Source: Variovorax sp. OV329 (GTDB lineage Bacteria > Pseudomonadota > Gammaproteobacteria > Burkholderiales > Burkholderiaceae_C). Taken from it: a DNA stretch of 64,000 nucleotides. Location: positions 1 through 64,000 of the forward strand of contig NZ_FOUG01000014.1 of NCBI RefSeq assembly GCF_900114785.1, written 5' to 3'. Numbering within the stretch: the first letter of the stretch is position 1; each line of letters opens with the position of its first letter. Position numbers and translations under genes: made by a program. Positions 35,325 to 44,446 of this stretch are shown in pieces. The notes below the pieces were generated by a model, which did not search any database, was not told where the DNA came from, and saw only the letters and a list, made by a program, of their open reading frames with translations.

Positions 35325-36575
35325 TCAAGGCAGTTGCAGGGCGCCGTCCATGCGGCGGGTCTGGGTCCAGGTGGTGACGGCCGCCTCGCAGGGGTACTTC
35401 GCGGCCTCGCGCTCGTCCAGCTCGATGCCCAGCCCGGGCTTGTCGTTGGCGTACACGTAGCCCTGGTCCAGCTCGGGCAGGCCGGGGAAGACGTCGAGCA
35501 GCGCGCCGCGCGGGCCGCGCAGTTCCTGGATCACGAAGTTGGGCGGCTCGATGCCGGACCACTCCTGCACGCCCAGGTTGGGCGCCGCCAGGTCGATGTG
35601 GATGTTGGCCGCGTGGCCCAGGGGCGACATGTCGCCCGGCCCGTGCCAGGCGATGCGCACGCCGAAGCCCTCGGCGAACTGCGCCAGCTTGCGCGCCGGC
35701 GTGATGCCGCCGATCTGGCTGATGTGCACGCGCAGGAAGTCGACCAGCCGCTCGGTGATGAGCCAGCGCCACTCGGCCGGGTTGTTGATGAGTTCGCCCT
35801 GCGCCAGCGGCGTGCTGGTGGCCTCGCGCAGGCGGGGCATCCAGGCCGCGTCTTCCAGCGCGATCGCGTCTTCCAGGAACAGCAGCTGGAAGGGCTCGAG
35901 CGCCCGTGCGAGATGGATCGCATCGGCCGGCGCCAGGCGCTCGTGCACGTCGTGGCACAGCGCCAGGTCGTAGCCCAGCTGGTTGCGCAGGCCCTCGAAC
36001 AATTCGATGGTCTCGCGCACGTAGCGGCGTCCGTCGAGGTAGATGCCCTCGGCCGCGCCGCGCGGCGTGCCGGCCGGGGCCGGGCCGAAGCCCTGGCCGC
36101 CGTAGCCGCCCATCTGGCAGCGAACGTGCCGGATGCCCTGCTCGCGGTACTGCGCGACCTTCTCGCACAGCTGCTCCAGCGTGGGCGCCTCGGCATGGCG
36201 ATAGACCGGCACGCCTTCGCGCACCTTGCCGCCCAGGAGCTGGTACAGCGGCATGCCGGCCATCTTGCCCTTGAGGTCCCACAGCGCCATGTCGATGCCG
36301 GAGATGGCGTTGTTCTCGATCGGGCCGTTGCGCCAGTAGGCGTTCTGGTGCATGAGCTGCCAGAGTTCCTCGATGGCGCTGGCGTCGCGGCCCACCAGCA
36401 GCGGGCGCAGGTACTGCTCCACCACGCACTGCACCGCCAGGTGGCGGTAGGCGAAGGTGGCGCAGCCCAGGCCGAACAGGCCCGGCTGGTTGGTCAGCAC
36501 CTTGACCACCAGCAGGTTGATGCCCTCGGGCGCGGTCGCGATGACCTGCACGTCGGTGATGCGCGTGGTGCTCAT
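35325..36575 (-). CDS. ManD/RspA-type sugar-acid dehydratase (enolase superfamily)
   Basis: A 416-residue protein of the mannonate dehydratase subgroup; the start at 36575 gives the standard N-terminus. Metal ligands are Asp209, Glu235 and Glu261. His211 (CHDVHERL) and the His311/Asp315 pair (AWHGPGD) match the ManD active site with numbering one less than the Novosphingobium enzyme. ManD relatives dehydrate D-mannonate and/or D-gluconate, some with low activity, and RspA belongs to the same subgroup. With an idonate dehydrogenase-like ADH and a gluconate dehydrogenase-like SDR in the operon, gluconate or mannonate is the likely substrate. Confidence 0.88.
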   Translation of the reverse strand: MSTTRITDVQVIATAPEGINLLVVKVLTNQPGLFGLGCATFAYRHLAVQCVVEQYLRPLLVGRDASAIEELWQLMHQNAYWRNGPIENNAISGIDMALWDLKGKMAGMPLYQLLGGKVREGVPVYRHAEAPTLEQLCEKVAQYREQGIRHVRCQMGGYGGQGFGPAPAGTPRGAAEGIYLDGRRYVRETIELFEGLRNQLGYDLALCHDVHERLAPADAIHLARALEPFQLLFLEDAIALEDAAWMPRLREATSTPLAQGELINNPAEWRWLITERLVDFLRVHISQIGGITPARKLAQFAEGFGVRIAWHGPGDMSPLGHAANIHIDLAAPNLGVQEWSGIEPPNFVIQELRGPRGALLDVFPGLPELDQGYVYANDKPGLGIELDEREAAKYPCEAAVTTWTQTRRMDGALQLP

Positions 36576-36598
36576 GCCGTTCTCTTGCGGTCCTGCCT

Positions 36599-37369
36599 TC
36601 AGAGCACGGCCAGCATGCCGCCGTCCACGTAGATGATCTGGCCGCTGACGTAGTCGGACGCTGCAGAGGCCAGAAAGATGGCCGCGCCGCCCAGCTCGCC
36701 CGGCTGGCCCCAGCGGTTGGAAGGCACGCGACGCTTCACCCAGCCGTCGAAGTCGGGGTTGTTGATCAGCGCCGCGTTCATCTCGGTGGCCATGTAGCCG
36801 GGGCCGATCGCGTTGGCCTGGATGTTGTGCGGCGCCCATTCGGCGGCCATGGCGCGGGTCAGCATCTTGATGCCGCCCTTGGCTGCCGTGTAGGGCGACA
36901 CCGTGGGACGCGCGGCTTCGCTCATCAGCGAGCCGATGTTGATGACCTTGCCGCCCCGGCCGCGCGCGATCATGCGGCGCGCCGCTTCGCGGCTCACGAT
37001 GAAGGCGCTGGTGAGGTTGGTGTGCAGAACGCGCTCCCACTCGGGCAGCTCCAGCTCCACCAGCGGCTTGCGCAGCTGGATGCCGGCGTTGTTGACCAGG
37101 ATGTCGACCTCGACGCCCGCGGCGTCCAGCGCTTCGAAGGCGGCTTTCACGGCAGCCTCGTCGCCGACGTCGAAGGCGGCCTGCTCGACCTGGTGGCCCT
37201 GGGCGCGCAGCGCTTGGGCAGCCTGCGCCAGCCGGCCCGCGTCCACGCCATTGAGCACCACGCGAGCGCCGGCCTCGGCCAGCGCAGTCGCCATCGCATG
37301 GCCCAGGCCACGGGAGGAGCCGGTCACCAGGGCGCAGCGGCCCGCCAGGTTGAACAGGGGATGGGACAT
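36599..37369 (-). CDS. SDR oxidoreductase, gluconate 5-dehydrogenase-like
   Basis: A 256-residue classical SDR: cofactor motif TGSSRGLG (about 16-23), NNAG (about 92-95), catalytic Ser in 'NIGSLMSEAARP' and YTAAK (about 160-164). The overall pattern, including 'GPGYMATEMNAAL', resembles gluconate 5-dehydrogenase (IdnO), which interconverts 5-keto-gluconate and gluconate. It is the first gene of the minus-strand sugar-acid operon and is divergent from the GntR regulator. Confidence 0.88.
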   Translation of the reverse strand: MSHPLFNLAGRCALVTGSSRGLGHAMATALAEAGARVVLNGVDAGRLAQAAQALRAQGHQVEQAAFDVGDEAAVKAAFEALDAAGVEVDILVNNAGIQLRKPLVELELPEWERVLHTNLTSAFIVSREAARRMIARGRGGKVINIGSLMSEAARPTVSPYTAAKGGIKMLTRAMAAEWAPHNIQANAIGPGYMATEMNAALINNPDFDGWVKRRVPSNRWGQPGELGGAAIFLASAASDYVSGQIIYVDGGMLAVL

Positions 37370-37486
37370 GCGCGCTCCTTCGCAAGGCCGCGGCGCGCCG
37401 GGGCGGGCCGCGAGGGGTGTCTGGGCTGGCGAAGCGGGACCGGATCAAGAAACCGGTTTCGGACGCCGGGGAGCCGCAAGCGTATT

Positions 37487-37498
37487 GTGATATTTCAC
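37487..37498. promoter_or_regulatory. Palindrome between SDR gene and GntR regulator
   Basis: GTGA-TATT-TCAC forms a 4-bp-arm dyad in an AT-rich patch of the 273-bp divergent interval. A TTGACA at 37585-37590 is the only other promoter-like element I see. GntR/FCD regulators commonly bind short dyads next to their own gene; this is a candidate operator only. Confidence 0.35.
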
Positions 37499-37642
37499 TA
37501 AATGTCTCAGTGTTTTCCCTCTCTTCCCAGGCACGGCCCGAGTCGCGAGAGTGCAGCCCTGGCGCGGTGTTTCAGTCACACTTGTTGACATACCAGCTGC
37601 GCATGGCGCGCCGCCGGACCACATCCACCTCCTCAACTGCAC

Positions 37643-38476
37643 ATGGCCTCGACCTCTCCCAAACCACGCCGACGCAACGGGGCCGTCGCGCCGGCGCGCG
37701 CCAAGGCCCAGGCGGCGGCACGCATCGTCGAGGCCGATCCGGCGCGCCGGCATGCCGCGGTGAGCCTGGCGGACCGCGCCTACGAACGGCTGGAGGAACT
37801 GCTGGTGTGCTGCGAGCTGCAACCCGGGCGGTTCATGGCCACGCACGAACTGCAGGCCATGGTGGGCTTCGGCCGCACGCCGGTGCTGCAGGCGGTGACC
37901 CGGCTGGCGGCCGACACGCTGGTCGCAGTGACGCCGCGCCACGGCCTGCGCATCGCGCCCATCGACCTGGGCCGCGACCGCGTGCTGCTCCGGTTGCGAC
38001 GCGACATGGAGCGCTTCGTGATCCGCTTGGCGACCGAGCGCTCTGGTGCCTCGCAGCGCAACCAGATGCTGCACCTGCAACGCCAACTGGTGGAGCACCG
38101 CGAGGGCATCACGCTGCAGCAGTTCAACCAGGTGGACCGGCGCATCGACCAGCTGGTGCTGGCCGCTGCCGGCGAGCCCTTCGTGGAAAGCACGCTGCGG
38201 CCGCTGCACACCATCTTCAGGCGCATTGGCTGGATCTTCCACATGCGCACGCCGCAGGGCGTGGACCTGGCCGGCACGGTGGACGCGCACATCGCCGTGC
38301 TGGACGCGGTGGCGGGCGGCCGGGCCGAGGCGGCCATCGCCGCGTCGGACCGCCTCATCGACTACATGGAGTCGATGTTCGAGGTGCTGGAGCGCGAGGT
38401 CTCCCCTGCCCTGCTCGACAGCAGCCTGGGCACGCTGGACGACACCTTCGCGCCGGGCAGCATCGCGCTGGCCTGA
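37643..38476 (+). CDS. GntR-family (FCD) transcriptional regulator
   Basis: A 277-residue regulator with a basic, Ala-rich N-terminal ~40 residues, a winged HTH (about 42-110, including 'THELQAMVGFGRTPVLQAVTRL' in part) and a helical FCD-type ligand domain (about 120-260). FCD regulators usually sense carboxylic acids and control adjacent catabolic genes, here the sugar-acid operon transcribed the other way. The HTH pattern is somewhat divergent from classical GntR. Confidence 0.85.
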   Translation: MASTSPKPRRRNGAVAPARAKAQAAARIVEADPARRHAAVSLADRAYERLEELLVCCELQPGRFMATHELQAMVGFGRTPVLQAVTRLAADTLVAVTPRHGLRIAPIDLGRDRVLLRLRRDMERFVIRLATERSGASQRNQMLHLQRQLVEHREGITLQQFNQVDRRIDQLVLAAAGEPFVESTLRPLHTIFRRIGWIFHMRTPQGVDLAGTVDAHIAVLDAVAGGRAEAAIAASDRLIDYMESMFEVLEREVSPALLDSSLGTLDDTFAPGSIALA

Positions 38477-38500
38477 GCGCAAAGGCGGGCGCGCGGCGCT

Positions 38501-39456
38501 TCAGCGGCGCTGCGCGAGGAAAGCCTGCACCGCCCCAACGGTCGCTGCCGGGTCTTCCTCCTGCGGCACATGGCCCAGGCCTTCGAAGATCTTCAGCTGG
38601 CTGCCCGCGATGTCCTTGTGGAAGCGCGCGGCCTGCTCCGGCGGAATGAGGCGGTCGCGCGATCCCCACAGGATCAGCGTAGGCTGTCGCACCTGGACGA
38701 TCTGCGCGGACAGGTCTTCGCGCTGCACCTCGCGAAAGCGCTGCCCCAGCGCCTGACGGTTGCCTTCGCGCAGCGTGAGCTCGTAGTAGCGGTCGACCAG
38801 CTCCGGCGTGACGCGCGAGGGATCGCCATAGACATTGCGCGCACTGGCCTCGATCAAGCGTCGCGGCAGCACGTTCTGCATCAAGGGCGCCAGGGCCGGG
38901 ACCTGCGCGATCCTGAAGCCGATGGCACCGACAGCGCGGTGATCGGGTAGCCGCTCGGGTCCACCAGCACCAGCGCCGACACGCGCGCGGGATGGTCCAC
39001 CGCCGTCTTCCAGGCAATGCCGCCGCCCAGCGAATTGCCGGCCAGCACCGCCTGCTTCACCTTCAGGTGGTCGAGCACCTGCGTCACGAAGCGTGCATAG
39101 CAAGCGAGCGTGTAGTCGGCATCCGGCGCCGGGCCGGTCAGCCCGAAGGCCGGCAGGTCGAAGCGGATCACGCGGCGCGTCGGCTTGAGCGCATCGGCCC
39201 AGCCATCCCAGGTGTGCAGGCTGGCCGAGGTGCCGTGTATGAGCACGATAGGCAGCGGATCGTCGCGCGGCCCCTCGTCGCGCAGGTGCACGTCCATGCC
39301 CTCGATGCGCACGAACTGCGAGGGCGGCGGCGCCCAGCGCGCCTTGAGCGACTGCACCGGACGGTCCGGCGCCCACGCGACAGCGACCAGCGCCGCAACC
39401 GCCAAAAGAAAAAGGGCCAGCACGAGGCCGGCCCATTTCAGCGTCCTGCGCAGCAC
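38501..39456 (-). pseudogene. Alpha/beta hydrolase disrupted by a one-base deletion
   Basis: The N-terminal part (39456 to about 38930) encodes a membrane-anchored hydrolase start (hydrophobic helix about 8-28), LIHGTSAS and the nucleophile elbow GNSLGGG. It then runs out of frame. The C-terminal part, beginning 'IGFRIAQVPALAPLMQ', continues in the next frame to 38501 with the acid (WGSRDRLIP) and histidine (GLGHVPQEE). Inserting one base at about 38924-38926 (a CCN codon reduced to CC) restores one open frame of about 318 residues. It is either a recent pseudogene or a sequencing error; all catalytic parts survive. Confidence 0.8.
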
Positions 39457-39469
39457 GCGGTTCCCGTGC

Positions 39470-40219
<750 letters not shown>

Positions 40220-40231
40220 GACTTTTCCCTC

Positions 40232-40900
40232 TCAGCGAATGATGGCGATCTTCTTGTGGATGCGTTTGACCACGTAAGAAAGCGAGTAGCAGATGATGAA
40301 GTAGACGACAGCGGCGAGCAGGTACGACTCGACCGGGCGGCCGAAATTCTTGCCCGCCGTCTCAAAGCCCTTGAGCAGGTCGTAGGCGCCGATGGCATAC
40401 ACCAGCGAGGTGTCCTGGAACAGGATGATGGTCTGCGTGAGCAGCACCGGCAGCATGTTGCGGAAGGCCTGCGGCAGGATCACCAGCTTCATCTGCTGGC
40501 CGTAGGTCATGCCCACCGCCTGCGCCGCATGGACCTGGCCGCGCGGTATCGACTGGATGCCCGCGCGCATGATCTCGCTGAAGTAGGCCGCCTCGAAGGC
40601 GATGAAGGTGATCACCGCCGAGTACTCGGCGCCGATGGGCCGACCGATGACGAAGGGCACCAGCAGGAAGAAGCCCAGGATCACCATCACCAGCGGCACG
40701 CTGCGCATGCCGTTGACGTAGATGGCCGCGGGCATGTCCAGCCACTTCTTGCCCGACAGGCGCATCAGCGCCAGCAAGGTGCCGAAGAAGATGCCGCCCA
40801 GGGTGGCCACTGCCGTGAGGATCACGCTGAAGTAGAAGCCCTTCAGCACGAAGCTCGTGATGACGTCCCAGTTGTAGAAGCCGAAGTCGAGATTCATCAT
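40232..40900 (-). CDS. gltK: Glutamate/aspartate ABC transporter permease GltK
   Basis: A 222-residue membrane permease with about five helices and the EAA loop 'EIMRAGIQSIPRGQVHAAQAVGM' (seen in full, quoted in part) that contacts the ATPase. Tandem ATGs occur at 40900 and 40897. It begins one base after the gltJ stop. It forms a heteromeric channel with GltJ. Confidence 0.92.
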   Translation of the reverse strand: MMNLDFGFYNWDVITSFVLKGFYFSVILTAVATLGGIFFGTLLALMRLSGKKWLDMPAAIYVNGMRSVPLVMVILGFFLLVPFVIGRPIGAEYSAVITFIAFEAAYFSEIMRAGIQSIPRGQVHAAQAVGMTYGQQMKLVILPQAFRNMLPVLLTQTIILFQDTSLVYAIGAYDLLKGFETAGKNFGRPVESYLLAAVVYFIICYSLSYVVKRIHKKIAIIR

Positions 40901-40901
40901 G

Positions 40902-41657
40902 TCAGTGGCCTCCCGTTCCGCCTGCGGCAACGAAGCCGGGGACACGAGATTTCTTCTCGATGTAGGCCATGATCCGGTTGATGACCAGCGCCGAGAAGGC
41001 GTACAGGATCACCACCCCGATGTAGATCTCCATGTTGCGCGAGGTCTCTTCGCCGGCCTGCAGGTAGAACTGCGTCAGCTCCGCAATGGACACCGCGAAG
41101 GCCACCGAGGAGTTCTTGAAGATGTTCATCGACTCGCTGGTCAGCGGCGGCAGGATGATCCGGTAGGCCATCGGCAGGATCACGTAGCGGTAGTACTGCG
41201 GCGTGGTGAAGCCCATCGCCATGCCCGCGTAGCGCTGCCCCTTGGGCAGGGCCTGGATGCCCGAGCGAACCTGCTCGGCAATGCGCGCCGAGGTGAACAG
41301 GCCCAGCGCCACCACCACCAGGAGAAAGGGCGGCAGCCCGCGCGCGACCGGGAAGAGCGCCGGCACCACGTGGTACCACAGGAAGATCTGCACCAGCAGC
41401 GGGACGTTGCGGAAGAGCTCCACCCAGGCGTTGCCGAATCGCACCAGCCACGGGTTGTCCGGCAGGGTGCGCATGATGCCGATGAGCGAGCCGGCGATCA
41501 GCGCGATCGCCAGGGCGCAAAGCGACACCGACACCGTCCAGCCCCAGGCCGACATCATCCAGTTGAGATAGGTGTAGGCGCCGCCGGTGCCGAAGCACCC
41601 CGGGACGATCTCCCCGTCGATCGTGTCTTTGCAGAATACTTGCCAGTCCCATGCCAT
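40902..41657 (-). CDS. gltJ: Glutamate/aspartate ABC transporter permease GltJ
   Basis: A 251-residue permease. The start at 41657 (MAWDWQVF) is chosen because GAGGAG lies just upstream; a longer frame to 41696 would run through the preceding hairpin. It has an N-terminal periplasmic-facing segment and the EAA loop 'EQVRSGIQALPKGQRYAGMA' (about 140-159). Downstream genes follow without gaps. Confidence 0.92.
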   Translation of the reverse strand: MAWDWQVFCKDTIDGEIVPGCFGTGGAYTYLNWMMSAWGWTVSVSLCALAIALIAGSLIGIMRTLPDNPWLVRFGNAWVELFRNVPLLVQIFLWYHVVPALFPVARGLPPFLLVVVALGLFTSARIAEQVRSGIQALPKGQRYAGMAMGFTTPQYYRYVILPMAYRIILPPLTSESMNIFKNSSVAFAVSIAELTQFYLQAGEETSRNMEIYIGVVILYAFSALVINRIMAYIEKKSRVPGFVAAGGTGGH

Positions 41658-41692
41658 GGGGGCACTCCTCGCTGTCGTTGTTGCTTCAATAA

Positions 41693-41724
41693 ACAAACGC
41701 CCGCCTCGAGGGGCGGGCGCTTGT
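41693..41724 (-). terminator. Intercistronic hairpin between gltI and gltJ
   Basis: Arms 41693-41705 and 41712-41724 pair with a single mismatch (13 positions), GC-rich in the middle and followed on the minus strand by a T-rich stretch (TTTGTTTATT). It lies in the 84-bp gap after gltI. Such hairpins commonly reduce read-through or stabilise the binding-protein transcript, making more GltI than permease. Confidence 0.7.
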
Positions 41725-41741
41725 CAGTCGGTCATGCCGGA

Positions 41742-42638
41742 TTACTTCTTGACGTAGTCTTCCATCGGCTTGTTGTTCGGGCTGGCCCAAGCTGCCTTGG
41801 TGGCATCCGACAACGGCAGGTTCAGGGCCGTGTTGGTCGGCGGGATCGGCTGCATGAACCACTTGTCATACAGCTTGGCCAGCGAGCCGTCCTTGATCTG
41901 GCGGGCGATGGATTCGTCCACGGCCTTCTTGAAGGCGTCGTCGCCCTTGCGGACCATGCAGGCGATGGGCTCGACCGACAGCTCGGGGCCGACGATGGCG
42001 AATTCCTTCGGGTTCTTGGACTTGGAGATGTTGGCGGCCAGGATCGAGCCGTCCATCACGAAGGCGTCGGCGCGGCCCGACTCGAGCAGCAGGAAGCTGT
42101 CGGCGTGGTCCTTGCCCATGACTTCCTTGAAGTCGATGCCCTGTGCGCGCTCGTTCTTGCGCAGCGTCTGGACCGAGGTGGTGCCGGTGGTGGTGGCCAC
42201 GGTCTTGCCGTTCAGGTCCTTCAGGTCCTTGATGCCCGAGTTGGCCTTGACGGCGATGCGCACGACTTCCACATAGGTGGTGGAAGCGAAGTCCACGTCC
42301 TTCTGGCGGGTGGCATTGTTGGTGGTGGAGCCGCACTCCAGGTCAACGGTGCCGTTCTGAACCAGGGGGATGCGGTTCTGCGAGGTGACGGGCACGTAGT
42401 TGATGGCGAGCTTCTTGCCGGCGGCCTTGCTCAGGTCGTCAACGATGCGCTCGCCCATTTCGGTGTGGAAGCCCACGTACTTGCCGTTGCCCAGGGTATA
42501 GGACAGGGCGGACGAATCACGAACGCCGAGGGCGATGGCGCCGCTGCCCTTGATCTTGGCCAGCGTGTCGTTCGCCTGTGCAAAGGCGCTGCCCATGGCC
42601 AGCGCGGTGACGGCGAGAGCGACGAGTTGTTTCTTCAT
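41742..42638 (-). CDS. gltI: Glutamate/aspartate periplasmic binding protein
   Basis: A 298-residue exported solute-binding protein (family 3). The start at 42638 has GAGGAG eight bases upstream. Signal peptide about 1-20 ends AFAQ. Ligand-pocket marks: 'GVRDSSALSYTLGNGKYVGF' (about 38-57), 'ECGSTTNNATRQKDVDF' and 'TTTGTTSVQTLR'. It closely resembles GltI/DEBP. It heads the glt operon and is separated from gltJ by a hairpin. Confidence 0.92.
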   Translation of the reverse strand: MKKQLVALAVTALAMGSAFAQANDTLAKIKGSGAIALGVRDSSALSYTLGNGKYVGFHTEMGERIVDDLSKAAGKKLAINYVPVTSQNRIPLVQNGTVDLECGSTTNNATRQKDVDFASTTYVEVVRIAVKANSGIKDLKDLNGKTVATTTGTTSVQTLRKNERAQGIDFKEVMGKDHADSFLLLESGRADAFVMDGSILAANISKSKNPKEFAIVGPELSVEPIACMVRKGDDAFKKAVDESIARQIKDGSLAKLYDKWFMQPIPPTNTALNLPLSDATKAAWASPNNKPMEDYVKK

Positions 42639-42706
42639 GCGGATCACTCCTCAGTTAACGAATGGATACGAAAAGCCAAATTCTAGACAACTGCATTGTG
42701 GGGCGT

Positions 42707-42723
42707 ACCGGGTTCAACCCGGT
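42707..42723. other. Perfect small hairpin between aspA and gltI
   Basis: ACCGGGTT-C-AACCCGGT is a perfect inverted repeat located between the aspA stop (42814) and the gltI start (42638), both genes on the minus strand. There is no T-run. It may end aspA transcripts with Rho help or form part of the gltI leader. Confidence 0.45.
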
Positions 42724-42813
42724 GCGCCGCATGCACTGTCTTCGAATTCGCGTGGCGGGCAACACGCCGCCTTGGTGCGAACCCGCCGCGCGCAGGCTGC
42801 TTGTAACCGAATC

Positions 42814-44265
42814 CTAAGCAGTCTTTGTGCCCGAGGGCGCCATGCCGGGGTGCACGGGTGCGACCAATCGCACAGGTTGCGTGAGTTTCTCTGGCACCAG
42901 CAGCGCGTCCATCTCGGCGCGGGTCATGATGCCCAGTTGCTCGGCCACCTCGTCGATCGCGCCACCGGTGGCCAGCGCCGTCTTGGCGATGAGCGCGGCC
43001 TTCTCGTAGCCGATGAGCGGGTTGAGCGCCGTGACCAGCGTGACCGATTCGCGCACCCGCTTGGCCAGGAACTCGCGGTTGGCCTCGATGCCTTCCACGC
43101 AGTTCTTCTGCAGCGTGCGGCAGGCGTGGCTGAGGTGGGAAATGCTCTTGAACAGGCTCCAGCCCATGATGGGCTCGAAGGCGTTGAGCTGCAGTTGCCC
43201 GGCCTCGGAGGCCATGGTCACCGTCACGTCGTTGCCGATGACCTCGAAGGCCACCTGGTTCATCACTTCCGGGATCACCGGGTTGACCTTGCCCGGCATG
43301 ATCGACGAGCCCGCCTGCCGCGCCGGCAGCCGGATCTCGCCGAAACCCGCCTGCGGCCCGCTGGAGAGCAGGCGCAGGTCGTTGCAGGTCTTGCTGAGCT
43401 TGGCCGCCACGCGCTTGAGCACGCCCGACAGCTGCACGAAGGCGCCGGTGTCCTGCGTGGCTTCCACCAGGTTGGCCGCCTGCTTCAGCGGCACGCCGGT
43501 CTGCTCGGCCAGGTACTGGCAGGCCAGGTTGGCATAGCCGTGCGGCGCATTGATGCCGGTGCCGATGGCGGTGGCGCCCAGGTTGATTTCCTCGATGAGG
43601 GCGCGCGCCTCGCGCAGGCGCTGCTCGTCCTCCTCGATCATCACGGCGTAGGTCAGGAACTCCTGGCCGAGCGTCATGGGCACCGCGTCCTGCAGCTGGG
43701 TGCGGCCGATCTTGAGGATGTCCCTGAACTCGTGCGCCTTGGCCTCGAAGCTGCCGCGCAGCTGAACCATGGCCTCGATTAGGCGGTCGATGGCGAACCA
43801 CAGCGACAGGCGCACCGCCGTCGGGTAGACGTCGTTGGTGCTTTGCGAGGCGTTGACGTGGTCGTTGGGATGCAGCACCTCGTAGGCCGCCTTGGGGTGG
43901 CCCATCTTCTCCAGCGCGAGGTTGCAGATCACCTCGTTGGCGTTCATGTTGGTGGAGGTGCCGGCCCCGCCCTGGATCACGTCCACCACGAATTCGTCCA
44001 GCAGCTTGCCGTCGGCGATGTCGTCGCAAGCGGCCATGATCGCGTCGGCCCGCTCGCGGCTGATGGCGCCCAGGTCGGCGTTGGCGCGGGTGGCCGCCTT
44101 CTTCACATGGGCCAGTGCGCGCACCAGGTCCGGCATGGCGGAGATGCGGGTGCCGGAGATGGGGAAGTTCTCGACCGCGCGGGCGGTGTGCACGCCCCAG
44201 TAGGCGGCGGCGGGGATCTTCCGCTCGCCCAGAAAATCGTGCTCGGTCCTGAATCGGGATTCCAT
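42814..44265 (-). CDS. aspA: Aspartate ammonia-lyase
   Basis: A 483-residue member of the aspartase/fumarase superfamily that converts L-aspartate to fumarate and ammonia. The start at 44265 follows CGGAG. The family signature GSSIMPGKVNP is at 319-329 with the catalytic base Ser321, and 'GGAGTSTNMNANEV' (about 99-112) and 'NDHVNASQSTND' (about 134-145) are present. Length is close to E. coli AspA (478). The glutamate/aspartate transporter lies immediately downstream, so uptake and breakdown of aspartate are probably linked. An intrinsic-terminator-like hairpin sits just before its ribosome binding site. Confidence 0.93.
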   Translation of the reverse strand: MESRFRTEHDFLGERKIPAAAYWGVHTARAVENFPISGTRISAMPDLVRALAHVKKAATRANADLGAISRERADAIMAACDDIADGKLLDEFVVDVIQGGAGTSTNMNANEVICNLALEKMGHPKAAYEVLHPNDHVNASQSTNDVYPTAVRLSLWFAIDRLIEAMVQLRGSFEAKAHEFRDILKIGRTQLQDAVPMTLGQEFLTYAVMIEEDEQRLREARALIEEINLGATAIGTGINAPHGYANLACQYLAEQTGVPLKQAANLVEATQDTGAFVQLSGVLKRVAAKLSKTCNDLRLLSSGPQAGFGEIRLPARQAGSSIMPGKVNPVIPEVMNQVAFEVIGNDVTVTMASEAGQLQLNAFEPIMGWSLFKSISHLSHACRTLQKNCVEGIEANREFLAKRVRESVTLVTALNPLIGYEKAALIAKTALATGGAIDEVAEQLGIMTRAEMDALLVPEKLTQPVRLVAPVHPGMAPSGTKTA

Positions 44266-44283
44266 GTGCGGCTCCGGTTGGAT

Positions 44284-44310
44284 AAAAAAATGCACGCCAC
44301 ACGGCGTGCA
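44284..44310 (-). terminator. Terminator-like hairpin directly upstream of aspA
   Basis: TGCACGCC (44291-44298) and GGCGTGCA (44303-44310) pair perfectly around an ACAC loop. On the minus strand it is followed by seven T residues (44290-44284). It lies 137 bp after the LysR stop and only 19 bp before the aspA ATG. It can end the LysR transcript, but if the aspA promoter is upstream of it, it would act as an attenuator. Confidence 0.8.
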
Positions 44311-44446
44311 CTCAATCAATCGACGACAAGTTTGCGTGACAGCGAAACTGCGGCGAACTGTATGCCTGTCACCCAATCCGCGCCAATGCCTGATGCAAGC
44401 AGGGTTATGCGCTCGCCGCATAGTTGCTGCACTGCACAAGAAACCT

